Part shown: positions 1-10,804 of the stretch, one piece after another
Layout: each line of letters begins with the position of its first letter
Position numbering within the stretch: the stretch's first letter is position 1
DNA from: Allolobophora icterica
Lineage: Eukaryota; Annelida; Clitellata; Crassiclitellata; Lumbricidae
Assembly: GCA_963556255.1 (NCBI GenBank)
Contig: OY744617.1
Location: forward strand, 23,720,189 to 23,784,188
Direction: 5' to 3'
DNA length: 64,000 nucleotides
The notes under the pieces: model-generated
What the model was told of the DNA's origin: nothing
Database searches by the model: none
Seen by the model: the letters and a program-made list of their open reading frames with translations, nothing else
Position numbers and translations under genes: made by a program

Positions 1-446
1 AGACCCCGATGCCACCCAATATTTTGAACAAGTTTACGCCACTGCATGACAGACCAATCATAACAACTTGGGTTGGTCTTAGGACAGGCAAGTAACACTC
101 TTGTTTCAAATGCAAAGATATGCCTCGCTCATCTAAATCAAACAAATATTTGCAATGCTCACAGTGGCTGAGAGCTAGTGTGCTGGCCCTTCACCCTTGC
201 ATCCAGAATCTCAACTCTGGCAGGAAATTAAACTCATAATTCATTTTGACTAGCAAGAAAATATTCTGCTCATGAGTAACGAGAAAATGAGTATCAAGAA
301 AATATTCTGCTCATGCCGCTCACACTTCAGTCCAAAGACTCTTCACACCCAGAACTGTGTTGCCGATGATTATATTTGGCAGAGCACGTAATAGCATGGA
401 AATCAACCATTATCTCACCTTTGGTAAGGAAATTTTGCCTACTCAC

Positions 447-556
447 CCGGTCATACTTGTCCACTATATCAGCCCTCTCCTTTGCAGACTGAGCCAATAA
501 TACTTTTTCCTCAATACTCAGCGTTTTATCTGAAAAAAGAATCATTCGAAAATCTG
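447..556 (-). CDS. Candidate exon of a USP6NL/RN-tre-like TBC-domain protein (partial gene)
   Basis: Seen: on the minus strand an open segment ends at a strong donor (CGG then GTGAGT, intron beginning at 446). It follows a tandem acceptor CAGCAG (exon starting at 556 or 553). It can encode 33 residues from the ATG at 543-545, or slightly more if spliced. The end reads LAQSAKERADIVDKYDR. Known: the Rab GTPase-activating protein USP6NL (RN-tre) starts with a short segment containing a similar KLAQERAEIVAKYDRG stretch just before its TBC domain. Inference: this is the first coding or second exon of such a gene, whose TBC domain would be encoded below position 1. It ends in phase 0, fitting a next exon starting with Gly. 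A chance ORF is possible because only about 20 residues are diagnostic. Confidence 0.45.
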
Positions 557-599
557 CTGCAGTAGAATTGTGGTCAATACTAAAGATGTCAAAGAAACA

Positions 600-2240
600 T
601 AATATCATAAGGTATTAAAAATTTCTTAAATCTTTCAAAGCCTTGCCGCAGTAGGCAAATTAATATTTTTACTAAATGGTTACAATCATTGAGCCTGATG
701 AAATTAAGAAAATCCATAATCATGCCACAACACTGAGGAACATCCACATATGAATGAAAATTGAGAAGCAGATCAAAATGGGTCACACTAACTCATGGTT
801 TTTGTTTATGACTCCAGAAGTTATTCTTTATGGCAGAATTTCAACTCTTCAGAAACGAAACCTAAGACAAGTACAAAGACTAATTAATAAAAACAATTAC
901 CAAAATTAATTACAATACCTAATTACCTATGCATTCACATTTGATTACAGCTGATAATTAGAGTATGAATCATTTTGTCTCACACGTATTAGCATATTAA
1001 TGCCTATGATTGTCACTGCTTAATCACCATCATGTGTTTGAATCAACTAACAATGAATGATCTTGGAATTCCACATGCCTCAGCCATGTGCCTAGGCATA
1101 AGGACAATCAAGTTTCTAGCAATGCACCAATTGGGGCTATGAATCTCAATACAGTACTGTTAATGAGTTTTCTGATATCGAACATTGTATTTTGAATTAC
1201 TCTTCTTTGCAGGCATCAATCGGCTACTGATGACATTAACATAAATTTGTCATATTGCTTATCATTGTGAAGACTTGTAAGCAGATAGAGTAGCTGCTAT
1301 CAGCAGGGACCTTTGTGGTCACTTCTGATTAATAATAACTCTTACAGCTTTATACTAACTGCCTGCTTTATAAAATCTGAACATTTCATGAACAGCTACT
1401 AGTGTTTCAACTTCAGCCTAGGTGATTTAATGAAAAGTTAAGGCTCATGACTGAGACACATTGTTTGAGTCTCAGTCAGCTGTTGCAGCTCAGACTCTCT
1501 GCTACTCTATGCACTTAAAAGGCTTCACAGTGATTAGCAATATGGAAAATGGTAAGTTCATCAGCAGCCGATTGATCACTTCAACAATCTCATCACATCT
1601 TTCTCGAAATACCCATAAAAAATAATAAAAAATTCGACCTTACAAAACCAGAGTGGAATTAAATAATGCAGCATTCATAACAGCGTGCATGGGTATTGAA
1701 AAGACTCTTCATTCAAGATGATCAGTGAAATATTTACGTAGTTGTGAACTACGGATAACAAGTGTATGACACACATGCTTGCTACAGTGTACTCTCAACT
1801 GCAGCAGAATGTGTATTGACAATCATTATGTATGGAACTTCCTCTTTCGTCTTCATTGTTTGCTTTGAGTTTATAGAGAAATCATATATGCCAATGCAAT
1901 GGATCGAACAGTCATTGGACAGGCACAGACAGGCAGGCAGGCTTGGCTCTGAGGACTACCATTTATATAGGGAAGCAGCAATACTCAATTTTAACAGAAT
2001 ACATACAAGTAAAATTGCACCAGCTTCCTCGTGTAGAATGAATAATATAAACAAAATTTCAGTGGAGACAGGCCTCACTTGTTGGTACATTAAAAAGGTT
2101 CTGTTTCATGCTGACCAGGCTGATGATCATTGTGCTCCGCAGCCAGTGGAAATATACAGATGCCGTGCTTCTGCACACCAAATTATGCTTTCTTCTGCAA
2201 TGGATCATCCTTTTGGAACACACTTCCGTTGCACTTCTGT
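600..2240. other. AT-rich single-copy-looking DNA, no gene recognised
   Basis: About 1.6 kb without long microsatellites or recognisable transposons. A 160-codon open frame at 1762-2244 (+) has no recognisable domain, and its composition matches the flanks. If the exon at 447-556 is real, this is upstream or first-intron sequence of that gene. Confidence 0.4.
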
Positions 2241-2396
2241 TTAGGTTATTTATTATTATAATTATTATTAATTAATTAATTAAATTTGTAAAGTGCGCAT
2301 GGTCACACCAAAATGTCAGTCTGAGGTGCAGATAGTCAACTGCCAGGAGAAGACACAGTTAGATATCCAAGTGTTTGAAAGCCAAGGAGAGTAGTG

Positions 2397-2398
<2 letters not shown>

Positions 2399-2475
<77 letters not shown>
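2399..2475. repeat. (TA)n microsatellite
   Basis: Uninterrupted TA dinucleotides from about 2400, then a short CACACA interruption and more TA. Confidence 0.95.
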
Positions 2476-2482
<7 letters not shown>

Positions 2483-2639
2483 TATATATATATATAAACC
2501 ATACTAGCCATACCCATAAATTGTATTGGTCCCGTCAAACAGGACATTTCAAGTATGTTACAAGTGTATAAATGCATACATACGTATATGCACACATGTA
2601 TAATTATATATAAAATGAGGTTATCCAGGAACAACAGGA

Positions 2640-3000
2640 AAAGAAAACCCTAAAAGGACCAAGGTCCCGCTTAGCAGGGTCACCCTTACATTTAATGACA
2701 GTACCGTGGCTGGTCTGGCCAATTGCAATAAATAAATCTTAACTAGTTAACTAGTGCGCACATAATAGATAATTAAATATGCCACCAAGTAATCACGGAG
2801 TCGACACTTAAAGAGACAAACATTAGTCGAACATTTTATGTCAGCATGGACTCTATTGCAAGTATTGGGGGCGGCACATCTAATCGAGAACCTGTGGATG
2901 TTAGTTTGAGAATATGTAAGTCTGTAGTTGTTGGAGGTGCGTATACTATAAGGATTGCTTTCAGATACCAAGGCAAAGTAATTATTAAAAGCTGATGGAA
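2640..3000 (-). pseudogene. LINE 3' end: C-terminal reverse-transcriptase ORF relic plus 3' UTR
   Basis: Minus-strand frame 2747-2985 reads NNYFALVSESNPYSIRTSNN, later RFSIRCAAPNTCNRVHADIK, and ends FKCRLRDYLVAYLI. This is the order seen at the extreme C-terminus of CR1/jockey-group LINE ORF2 proteins (Y-N-T-R, R-T-N, F-S-I-R, P-x-x-W-N, F-K-x-x-L-K-x-x-L); the usual Trp of PxxWN is Cys here. Downstream, 2650-2695 is a 3' UTR with GGACC/GGTCC self-complementarity that is also present at 42755-42800, next to a related C-terminus. So the two loci are copies of one family. It is 5'-truncated. Confidence 0.6.
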
Positions 3001-3785
3001 ACAGTTAGCAACAATACCAAAGGCTTTGAAGAATAGATAGTCTTTTTATAAAGTCTTGCTGGATAATTTGATGCCCATATCATGTTACAATAAGTTAAGT
3101 AGGGGTGGATAATTGAGTAGTAAAGGCTGATGTGTTTTTGGTACGAGGTAGGTGTTCCTACACAAAATTCCTATGTTTTTGCAATTTTGGATGATATATT
3201 ATTAATATGATCAGTCCATGTAAGAGACTGGTTGATGTAGATGCCAAGAAACTCATACATATATATAATATATATAATATATATATACATGTAATAAATG
3301 AGGAGCTACCTCACAAGTGCATCACAGGTGCACTGCAGCAGATTTAAAATACTTGCCTGTTTTTTGAGCTGTAGAGTTAATACTTGAAAATCTGTTGAAG
3401 ACAACTTATGCAGATCAGCATCACTCATGATATCTACACAAAATCATTCAAAGAACTCTGTCACTTTGCATTTTATCACTCCCTCTCAGCTTGCTTCCCT
3501 ATTATCTCTAGAGGTGTGATGATATAAAAAAATACCCTGGCCTATTATTGCCACATAAAGAGTTAAACTCAACGATAAATGTGAGATGACAATCTGTGGT
3601 AAAACTATGCACCCCATAGTCATGTTTGGAGGGTTGTAGCATTGCCGTCTGTGTGAGAACCTGATGTCTACACAAATTCTGCAGTGCCATATTTGTGTGC
3701 ATAAATATATTTTAATTCTTAGGCCATGTCTCTCAGAATTACTTCTGAAAGAAGCATATAGTAAGACTTAACCTTATCTTAATAC

Positions 3786-4020
3786 AGGCACTAGTTGGGG
3801 TCTACCAGAATCCCTGAAAGTGGTAAAAATTTTAGAATTCCCGAAAACAATTTTCTACCAAGTGTTAAATTGCCGAAACCTAATATAGACTAGTCGGCCA
3901 ATAACCTGTATAATTTAAAATTATCCCCAAAAGTTAGATTTGTGCAAACAATGTTGTTTCACTTAGAAAACAGATTTTGGGGATCCGGAGGAAATTCAGT
4001 TTCAGAGGTTTGCTACGGAC
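3786..4020. mobile_element. Possible degenerate MITE related to 4473-4742
   Basis: Shares with the element at 4473-4742 an outer GGGGTC-ACC-AATCCCTGAAA segment, internal ATTCCCGAAAAC, and a GGGGATCCGG segment near the other end. No matching target-site duplication is visible, so the borders are approximate. Confidence 0.4.
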
Positions 4021-4472
4021 CCTAATTCAGGCTGTGCGTGTTAGCATTTTTTGTTATTATATTCACTCGTAATCATAGTCGTAAACTCAAAACTAAAAAT
4101 AAACGCTTGGGAGACAGAGGATTGGATGGATTATTCTTGAAGAGGTGGCACTTTAATGTGGAGTGGAAAGCCTGTGGCTGATGAGTAGCAGAGCCTGAGG
4201 CAGATCACAGTGGAGGAATAGAGTGGTGGTATTGATGGGGAACGGAGAAAGTGCGAAATTCAGAGGGAAGACCTTCCAGAATAGAGGTGCAGTGCAGCAC
4301 ATGGATTGGTTGGACAACTTGAGGCAAGTAGTGACTGGGAATGGGAAAGAGTGACATGGGACGATGACTGGGTAGAGCTGGGTGAATAGCTCAACTTTAG
4401 AGAATTATAGATCAGCGATATGACTTTAAAGTGGATGCACTCACAGATTTTCAGCAAGTGCAGTGATTGAAG

Positions 4473-4742
4473 GGGGGTCAACCCAAATCCCTGAAACCGC
4501 TGAAAATACACAAAAGTCCGATTTCCCGAAAACAGTTTAATAGAAAGCGGCCGAACTCCCGAAAACTATTCAAAGCTAAATTGTAAACTCTTATGCATGA
4601 CACAGACCTAGCATGGCCTTGATGTATCTCGATATATACTGCCTTTTCACCTGTTTGTTTGTAATTTTAGTGTAAAATCAATTTCGGGATCCGGCCAAAA
4701 TTCGTTTCGGGGATTCTGGTTTCGGGAATTCGGGCCGCACCC
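4473..4742. mobile_element. Non-autonomous hAT-like element (270 bp)
   Basis: Flanked by a perfect 8-bp duplication GATTGAAG (4465-4472 and 4743-4750). The ends are imperfect inverted repeats (GGGGGTCAACCCAAATCCC against GGGTGCGGCCCGAATTCCC on the opposite strand), each followed by CCCGAAA-type motifs. No coding capacity. Confidence 0.65.
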
Positions 4743-4750
4743 GATTGAAG

Positions 4751-5965
4751 GATGGGGGTAAATTGGTGATGCTTGTGTGTCCTAGTGACAGCTCAAGCTA
4801 GTGAGTGTTTGGATAATTTTGGTGGATTTGAGGAAAATGGAATTACAGTGATCAAGCTTGGAATTGACAATGGAGGTAGATAGTGGAAAAATGTACTAAA
4901 AGCGACTGAGAAACAAATGCAGTTTGTCATTAAAGTGTTACAGTCAAGCATGTTTCAAATGCAGCTGAAGTCATTTAACAATCTATGATCACACAGCAGA
5001 TTCAGATATAATCAGTGAATACATTCACACTGTATAGATATTAACCTACACTTCTTACACTGTATTTAACTACACTTCTTACACTTAATCACCAGTACGT
5101 GCAGGCGGAAGTTTAAATTCCATCCCCGATCAGTACATTAATTCGCAGTCATCGATTTCTGATAATTTTATCTAGTGAGACAAATTATAGTGGGATCATC
5201 CCACTGTAATTCGGTTCAAAACCTGTAATGAACGGCATAAAAGACCGTTCGTCTACACAAAATTAATCCAATAGTTGGAAATAAACTACCACTTTCGAAA
5301 AGTAAGCCGGAACAGGTTCTTCCTACTTAAGGTTTGTGGTCGGTGCAGAAATCCGCTCTAAATATTAAGTAAATAGTTCTACAATCATCTTACAGACAAA
5401 CATTTCTTTAATATGAACACTGGCAATGGGATCTTTGGCTAAAATTAAAAGTTTTGAAAATAAGGGCGGCAGAGGTAAGAAAGTCAGAGGTGCTTGATTA
5501 GGATAGGCCGAGTAAACGCTAAAGAAACGGTAAAACTTAAACTTACCTAATACTTATATGTAAAATTCAACTTATACATGAAAGGCGATATTTACAAACA
5601 TCTGTTTTAAGCCATTGTCTTAAATCTGTCTAAAGTCACGAAATTGTTTAATAAACATCCGCCTTAACGAAACGCCATTTTTAATAAATAAATTGCTGGC
5701 GCTATCTTGCGACCACTTGACGTCTAATCGACATCTTGTAGCGCTATGATAATAAAACTTCCTGGAATAGAGCTGCCGACTATAATGTGTCTCTTCCGAA
5801 AATTAACTGCTGTTTTTCAAAAATCGGTACATATTCTTGTCAATGTGCCTAGAAGAGTTTCAGTTCATGTTGGATGTCTCGCCAATTTTGTTTTTGACTA
5901 AGCACTTTGCATTCATACGAGCAGCGACGATGATCAAGAATAAATGTGTATGTGTGTGCGCACGT
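4751..5965. other. Unassigned DNA
   Basis: No coding exon, long microsatellite or bounded transposon recognised in this 1.2 kb. Confidence 0.4.
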
Positions 5966-5969
5966 TTTA

Positions 5970-6222
5970 TATACTATATAGCGACCACATGACCTTGACC
6001 CTGATCATTTTCCCATGAATTAATCGAGTGAGATCCTTCACCACCATTGCCCGCTTGAATGGGCACCACACCCTTTAAGATCCCCGTGTAGCCTAGGGAC
6101 AGCTTTAGTTCGCGATATTTATAAATTTCTTTAAATAAGCCACCATCAGGAGGAGAATCTGGAACCATTAGCACAGATAGGCCTATGCTTTTAACGTGCA
6201 CTCTAACCAATGTAGCTATAAC
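5970..6222 (-). repeat. tRNA-derived SINE, family B, copy 1 (interrupted)
   Basis: Matches the copies at 45968-46233 and 56028-56284. On the minus strand it would start with a tRNA-like head (box A region TAGCTACATTGG) and run into a body with GGTGGTGAAGGATCTCACTCG and a CGCTATA 3' end. The hAT-like element 6223-7106 is inserted in the head; the first bases of the SINE continue after the duplication at 7107-7120. Confidence 0.65.
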
Positions 6223-7106
6223 CAGTCTTGTTGTCAAGACCTTAAACCTGAAGACCAAGACCAAGACCTTGAACCTCAAGACCAAGACCAAGACCAAGAC
6301 CTTGAACCTCAAGACCAAGACCAAGACCTTGAACCTCAAGACCAAACCAAGACCAAGACCTTGAACCTCAAGACCAAGACCGAGACCAAGATCCAAAAAA
6401 GTCACAGTCGTATCCAGACTTCTATTCCTTACTAAAAATTGTCCAGTCGGACTACTTGTTATTTTTAATGAAAACATGAGTTTTCTTTTATTCAAGCAAA
6501 ACAACTTTAAATGGAGACTGCAGAGAATTCCGAATTCGTATTTACAAAAGTCCTTCATGCGAAATGTTATTCCAAATGCCTGTTGAATTTTATAAAAACC
6601 AATTTGCTCAGAATTTTCTGACCAAGACGTGACTTAGCTGTGGGGCCTCATAAAAATTCTGCCATGTGTAAAAACACGGTCTAGCACGCAAAGCAGCTTT
6701 TCAAGAACGGGATGTAAATGTACAAATTAATCATGAGTCTGTTTTGAAATCATTCCATGGTAAATAACCGGAAGTCAAAATAATTGTCCAAAACAACAGT
6801 GAAGCCTCATTCACACCGTGTAAATACTAAAGCAATAACTGTATGAGTAATTATTGGATACATTTTTAAAATTCTTGCCGTTTATTAAAATTAGTTACTG
6901 TTCATATTGACAAAAGTCTTGGTCTTGGTCTTGCAAAACCAAGACCAAGACTTTGAACCTCAAGACCAAGACCAAGACCTTGAACCTCAAGACCAAGACC
7001 AAGACCAAGACCTTTGGTCTCAAGACCAAGACTAAGACCAAGACTTTTAAAAACGAACTCGAGTGCACTCGAGACCAAGACCTTGGTCTCGAGGACAACA
7101 AGACTG
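6223..7106. mobile_element. Non-autonomous hAT-like element with subterminal CAAGACC repeat blocks (copy 1)
   Basis: Terminal inverted repeat CAGTCTTGTTGTC / GACAACAAGACTG, flanked by a perfect 8-bp duplication GCTATAAC (6215-6222, 7107-7114). Two blocks of CAAGACCAAGACCTTGAACCT-type repeats lie inside the ends (about 6232-6400 and 6905-7060), both in the same orientation. They flank a roughly 500-bp core (6400-6900) that is unique within the element. The right end also carries a CTCGAG-centred inverted motif. The core and both blocks recur, inverted, at 48084-48981. Reading frames through the blocks are repeat artefacts. hAT membership rests on TSD length and TIR form, not on a transposase. 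Confidence 0.8.
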
Positions 7107-7135
7107 GCTATAACTGGGTCAGCTGGATCCCATCT

Positions 7136-7164
7136 GATCCATCCATCCATCCATCCATCCATCG
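7136..7164. repeat. Short (CCAT)n tract
   Basis: Seven near-perfect ATCC tetranucleotides. Confidence 0.8.
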
Positions 7165-7753
7165 AAAAAGAACAGGTCACGCCCATAGGCCTATGTATGC
7201 GGTCACTATAGAAAACGTGTAGGCCTACATCTACATTTTATTTAGAGGTGAAACAGTCAATCCGGTCCCCATAACTTAAGCCAATCTTTGAAGTCTTGAG
7301 ATTACGGGCCGTGCATGAAGCTCAAGTAGGACTACAGTGTACGTTGGGGCAGATAGTCAGGTTGATTAGGCCTACCGGTATATAAATAGAATAGTAAATA
7401 GTACCTGTAGAGTGTAGACAGTGGTCAAAGTGGTTTGGGTGAGCAGCGGGAACGCCAAAGAAGAGTTTCATTGGAACGCAGTGGGAACGCAAGCAACGAA
7501 TTTCGAGAGCAGTGGGAACGCCGCTCCCACCGTTCCCAACCCAATTTAACCCCTGCCTGAAGGAAACTATTGAAATAGTATTTAAAATAGTAAATAGCTG
7601 CGGACTGTTGCAAATAGGCTACCACATGACTATTTAAAAACTATTTAGTGTCAGTTACATATAATAATTGAGAAAGCTTGAAAATTTCTAATGTAGGCCC
7701 TAGGCCTATTAACGTTCTTTTAGTTTTGAGTAGGCGGCCGGCCTAAGTAAGAG

Positions 7754-8140
7754 CTACTGTTCAAAAGTTTCATCGGATAAGCAATTCTTTCTCGTGGTGA
7801 GAATTAGTGCTGCATTATTAAACAGTCTCTCTACTGGAGCACTGGATGGAATGGTTGTGTTGAAGCGCAGAAACACTGACTTGATTCGTGAATGATTGTC
7901 CAGCATTTCTAGCATGGGCGTCCGCAGGAATTTTTCAAGGGGGGCAAACATTTTCTAGCTGGGCAAACATTTTTCCAGGGTATGGGGGGGGAAATGTGAC
8001 GTTTTTGCATGGAAAAGCTATTCACGAACACAGAAAACGCGACAACTTTCAAAATTGGGGGTAGGGCAAATGCCCCTTCGCCCCCCTCCATACGCCCATG
8101 ATTTCTAGTAGGTGTACACGTGACGTATAATTCAGATACT
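7754..8140 (-). pseudogene. hAT transposase C-terminal (dimerisation domain) relic
   Basis: Minus-strand translation from 7912 down to 7754 contains SSAPVERLFNNAALILTTRK followed by LSDETFEQ. This is the hallmark end of hAT-family (Ac/BED-type) transposases. The upstream part is separated by the 188-bp MITE at 7913-8100. When that insert is ignored, the frame runs on through HLLEMLDNHSRIKSVFLRF. Nothing upstream of about 8140 is recognisable, so this is a fragment without the catalytic core. Confidence 0.7.
7913..8100. mobile_element. 188-bp hAT-like MITE inside the hAT transposase relic
   Basis: Ends CATGGGCGTCCG and CATACGCCCATG are inverted. The flanking duplication ATTTCTAG is perfect (7905-7912, 8101-8108). 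Internal sequence is G-rich with a repeated GGGCAAACATTTT. Confidence 0.8.
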
Positions 8141-9985
8141 TCAAATGAAGATCTTTTTCCTGCATAGTTGATAAATCATCGAAATAGTTAGGTCTATATT
8201 TCCTTTATAATAGGCCTACACATTTTTCGGCAGTCATTAAAGGCTAGGGTTATGATACAATCAACAATTAGACTACACTTTTACATTACGCATTTCTACT
8301 CTAAATGCGCGGAAGTAGCCCCGCTTTCTTCGTCTCGTCAGCTAACTGTTATGCATTAGTTGCCATATTTGTCACGTCTTTAGCAGGCTTTAGCTACGCC
8401 GGTTTGCACAGTATGGAAGCGACGAAGGAAGGAAAAGGCAGTGTATAGTTTGAGAGGCTGTTTACAATGTGACTGACTGCTGCGTGGAGTTCTAGCCGTT
8501 GACGGGCTTTGATTGCTGACGGGATCTGACGAACGACTGTGGCGAAAGAACAGAACTAAGTAGGACGTTGCTTCATTTGGATCTGTTGCGTGCAGTTCCA
8601 GCGTCGCTGAATGCTAATTATACAATGTATGTCGCCGAAAGGTGGTTTTACATCTTATCTCCATTTCAATAACGAAATCTCAGCATAGTCTTCTTGACCT
8701 ACTCAACTCGGTCGTCGAAACGTCTGCTCAACTCCGCCATTGCCCCTGCTCTGGTAGACTGCATGGTAGCGGCAGTTCCAATGCTGGAGAGCGGTTCAGG
8801 AGGGCGACGCTAATCATCTTTGTTTAAAACAGCGTCGTTAACAATAATAACCATCTTCGAATCGAGGTGTACGATAATTTGTAATCTCTTATGTTATTAT
8901 TATTAATCAGATTTTTAGCGTTAATTTATTAGCTAATTTCAAACGCGTAGGTAGGTGGAAAAAGCAATTAAGTCTTCAACTGTTTGCGATAAGAGAAAGA
9001 GAAGGGTTTTGCAAAGCTGGTGGTAGGGAAATTCAGTAGATCGATGAGAACCCTGCAGCATGTGGAAAGGCATGGACTTTCGTTCGTGTTAAGTTGGGAT
9101 AAACAGTTCGTCAAAGAAAGCTGGTCTTTCTTTGCGCTGATCGGATTAAACGTGAATGGGATGCATAGGCCTAAGCCATCAGTCAGCATGGTAGCTAATC
9201 CCTCACAAAATCACGCCACACACTGCACTTTCCAGGCATGTCAATTTTACACCCGACAGTGTACCTTCACACATAGCATTATTCTGGGCCCTGGAGTTAG
9301 CTTGTGAGAGAGTGCAGTGGCAAATGTTAGCGTGCCAGTCATGCATAAAGGATGGAAGTTTCATGAGACTTGTACGACAGACTGTCAGTGAATGGAAGAA
9401 AGAAGGGAACTTTGGCTGAAGTACCGTAAATTAATAAGCCAGTGAGAAGCACATGTCTAGTTTTGATTGCAATGGCACTGTTGAATCGTTGTTGCCTCTT
9501 TGAGGACCGGTCCACAAAAGCACGTTTCAAACAGTTCCTGCAGTTGAGAAAAATGTGGAATATTTCTGTTAGGAAATGAGCCAGTGCCGCAGCAAACTCT
9601 TCGATGAGCCAAGTTTAAGCAGGGTCAAGGTCACGTTCTTTTTCGAAGATCTCTTAGCGATGCGTAAACCTCTTTTGCGCTGACTGCTTCGAATGGGTCA
9701 TGTTTAGTATTGCAAGCAGCATTATGTTGTTGGCTACGCCTCAACAGCAACTGCTGACCTGATAACCTGGATTTTTTGGCAAAAAGATTTTTATCGAAGT
9801 CGTCAGCCGTAACAACAGGTTTAAGTAGGGCTGAGCGCTGATTGATTGAGCAGTGCTTAATTGTGTAGCGCTACATTGATATGCTGTTTTGGAAACCGTG
9901 ATCGATTTGTTTCTGTTTGCTGTTAATTGGGGTCACTCGATAGGAGATTGATCAGAATGGCGCTTAATAAGGAACGGAATGATCC
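8141..9985. other. Unassigned DNA
   Basis: No protein domain recognised on either strand; only short frames (for example 9020-9307 +, 8642-8827 +) without family signatures. GC content is higher than in the first 5 kb. A promoter or first exon of an unseen gene cannot be excluded. Confidence 0.35.
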
Positions 9986-9998
9986 TTTTCATTGTTCG

Positions 9999-10393
9999 TC
10001 GGACCGTCCGTCCGTCCGTCCATCCATCCATCCATCCATCCATCCATCCATCCATCTGTCTATCCATATGTCCTTCCGTCCATCCATCCATCCGTCCATC
10101 CGTCCATCTGTCCGTCCATTCGTCCATCTGTCCGTCCATCCGTCCGTCCGTCCATCCGTCCATCTGTCCGTCCATCCGTCCGTCCGTCCTTCTATCTGTT
10201 CACCTGTCCATCCGTCCATCTGTCCGTCCATCCGTCCGTCCGTCCTTCTATCTGTTCCTCTGTCCATCCGTCCATCTATCTGTCCATCCGTCCATCTGTC
10301 CGTCCATCCGTCCGTCCGTCCTTCTATCTGTTCCTCTGTCCATCCGTCCATCTGTCCGTCCATCCGTCCGTCCGTCCTTCTATCTGTTCATCT
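9999..10393. repeat. GTCC/ATCC tetranucleotide array, left part
   Basis: Variants of CCRTC and CTGTC tetranucleotides. Together with 10805-12090 it forms a single array with a 56-bp higher-order unit beginning CCTTCTATCTGTTCCTCTGT. Frames through it translate as PSVRPSI-type repeats in every phase and are not genes. Confidence 0.95.
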
Positions 10394-10804
10394 TAGAGCT
10401 GTACCGATAAGGCTTTTTGCCGATTATTCCGATACCGCGTATAGCCGATTATTGTAATAGCCGACACCGCGTATGAAGCCGATTATTTTAGTTTCGCCCA
10501 AAAACAACGCATACGACGTTGTATAAGGGCTATCAAGGGGTTTCCAGTCCTGTGTATAGGCCTAATAGGTTCTTGGTTTCTACAGTGTCTGCTAAGTAGT
10601 GCAATGCTAAATATAAATCAATAATAAGAAACAAGACATAGACACTTGTGCTCAGTTTTCTATTTGTAACGAAAATTGTGCAAAAAATGTCAACTGTAAA
10701 ATAATTTGCATCGGCGCCGATACTTTTTCTCCGATACCGATTATGCCGATTCCTCTAGTAATCGGCCCGATTACGAATGCTCCCGATGCATCGGTACAGC
10801 TCTA
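10394..10804. mobile_element. 411-bp hAT-like element inserted in the GTCC array
   Basis: TAGAGCTGTACCGAT at the left and ATCGGTACAGCTCTA at the right are exact inverted ends. The flanking 8-bp duplication GTTCATCT is perfect (10386-10393, 10805-10812). Internal CCGATTATTCCGATACCG motifs repeat near both ends. No transposase frame. Confidence 0.85.

Noticed and set aside
1762..2244. 160-codon open frame
   Set aside because: No recognised domain, composition like the flanks, and no supporting splice or homology signal.
6196..7222. Frames encoding QDQDLEPQ or LVLVLRFKV repeats
   Set aside because: They fall in the subterminal repeat blocks of a bounded transposable element and are open only because the repeat unit lacks stops.
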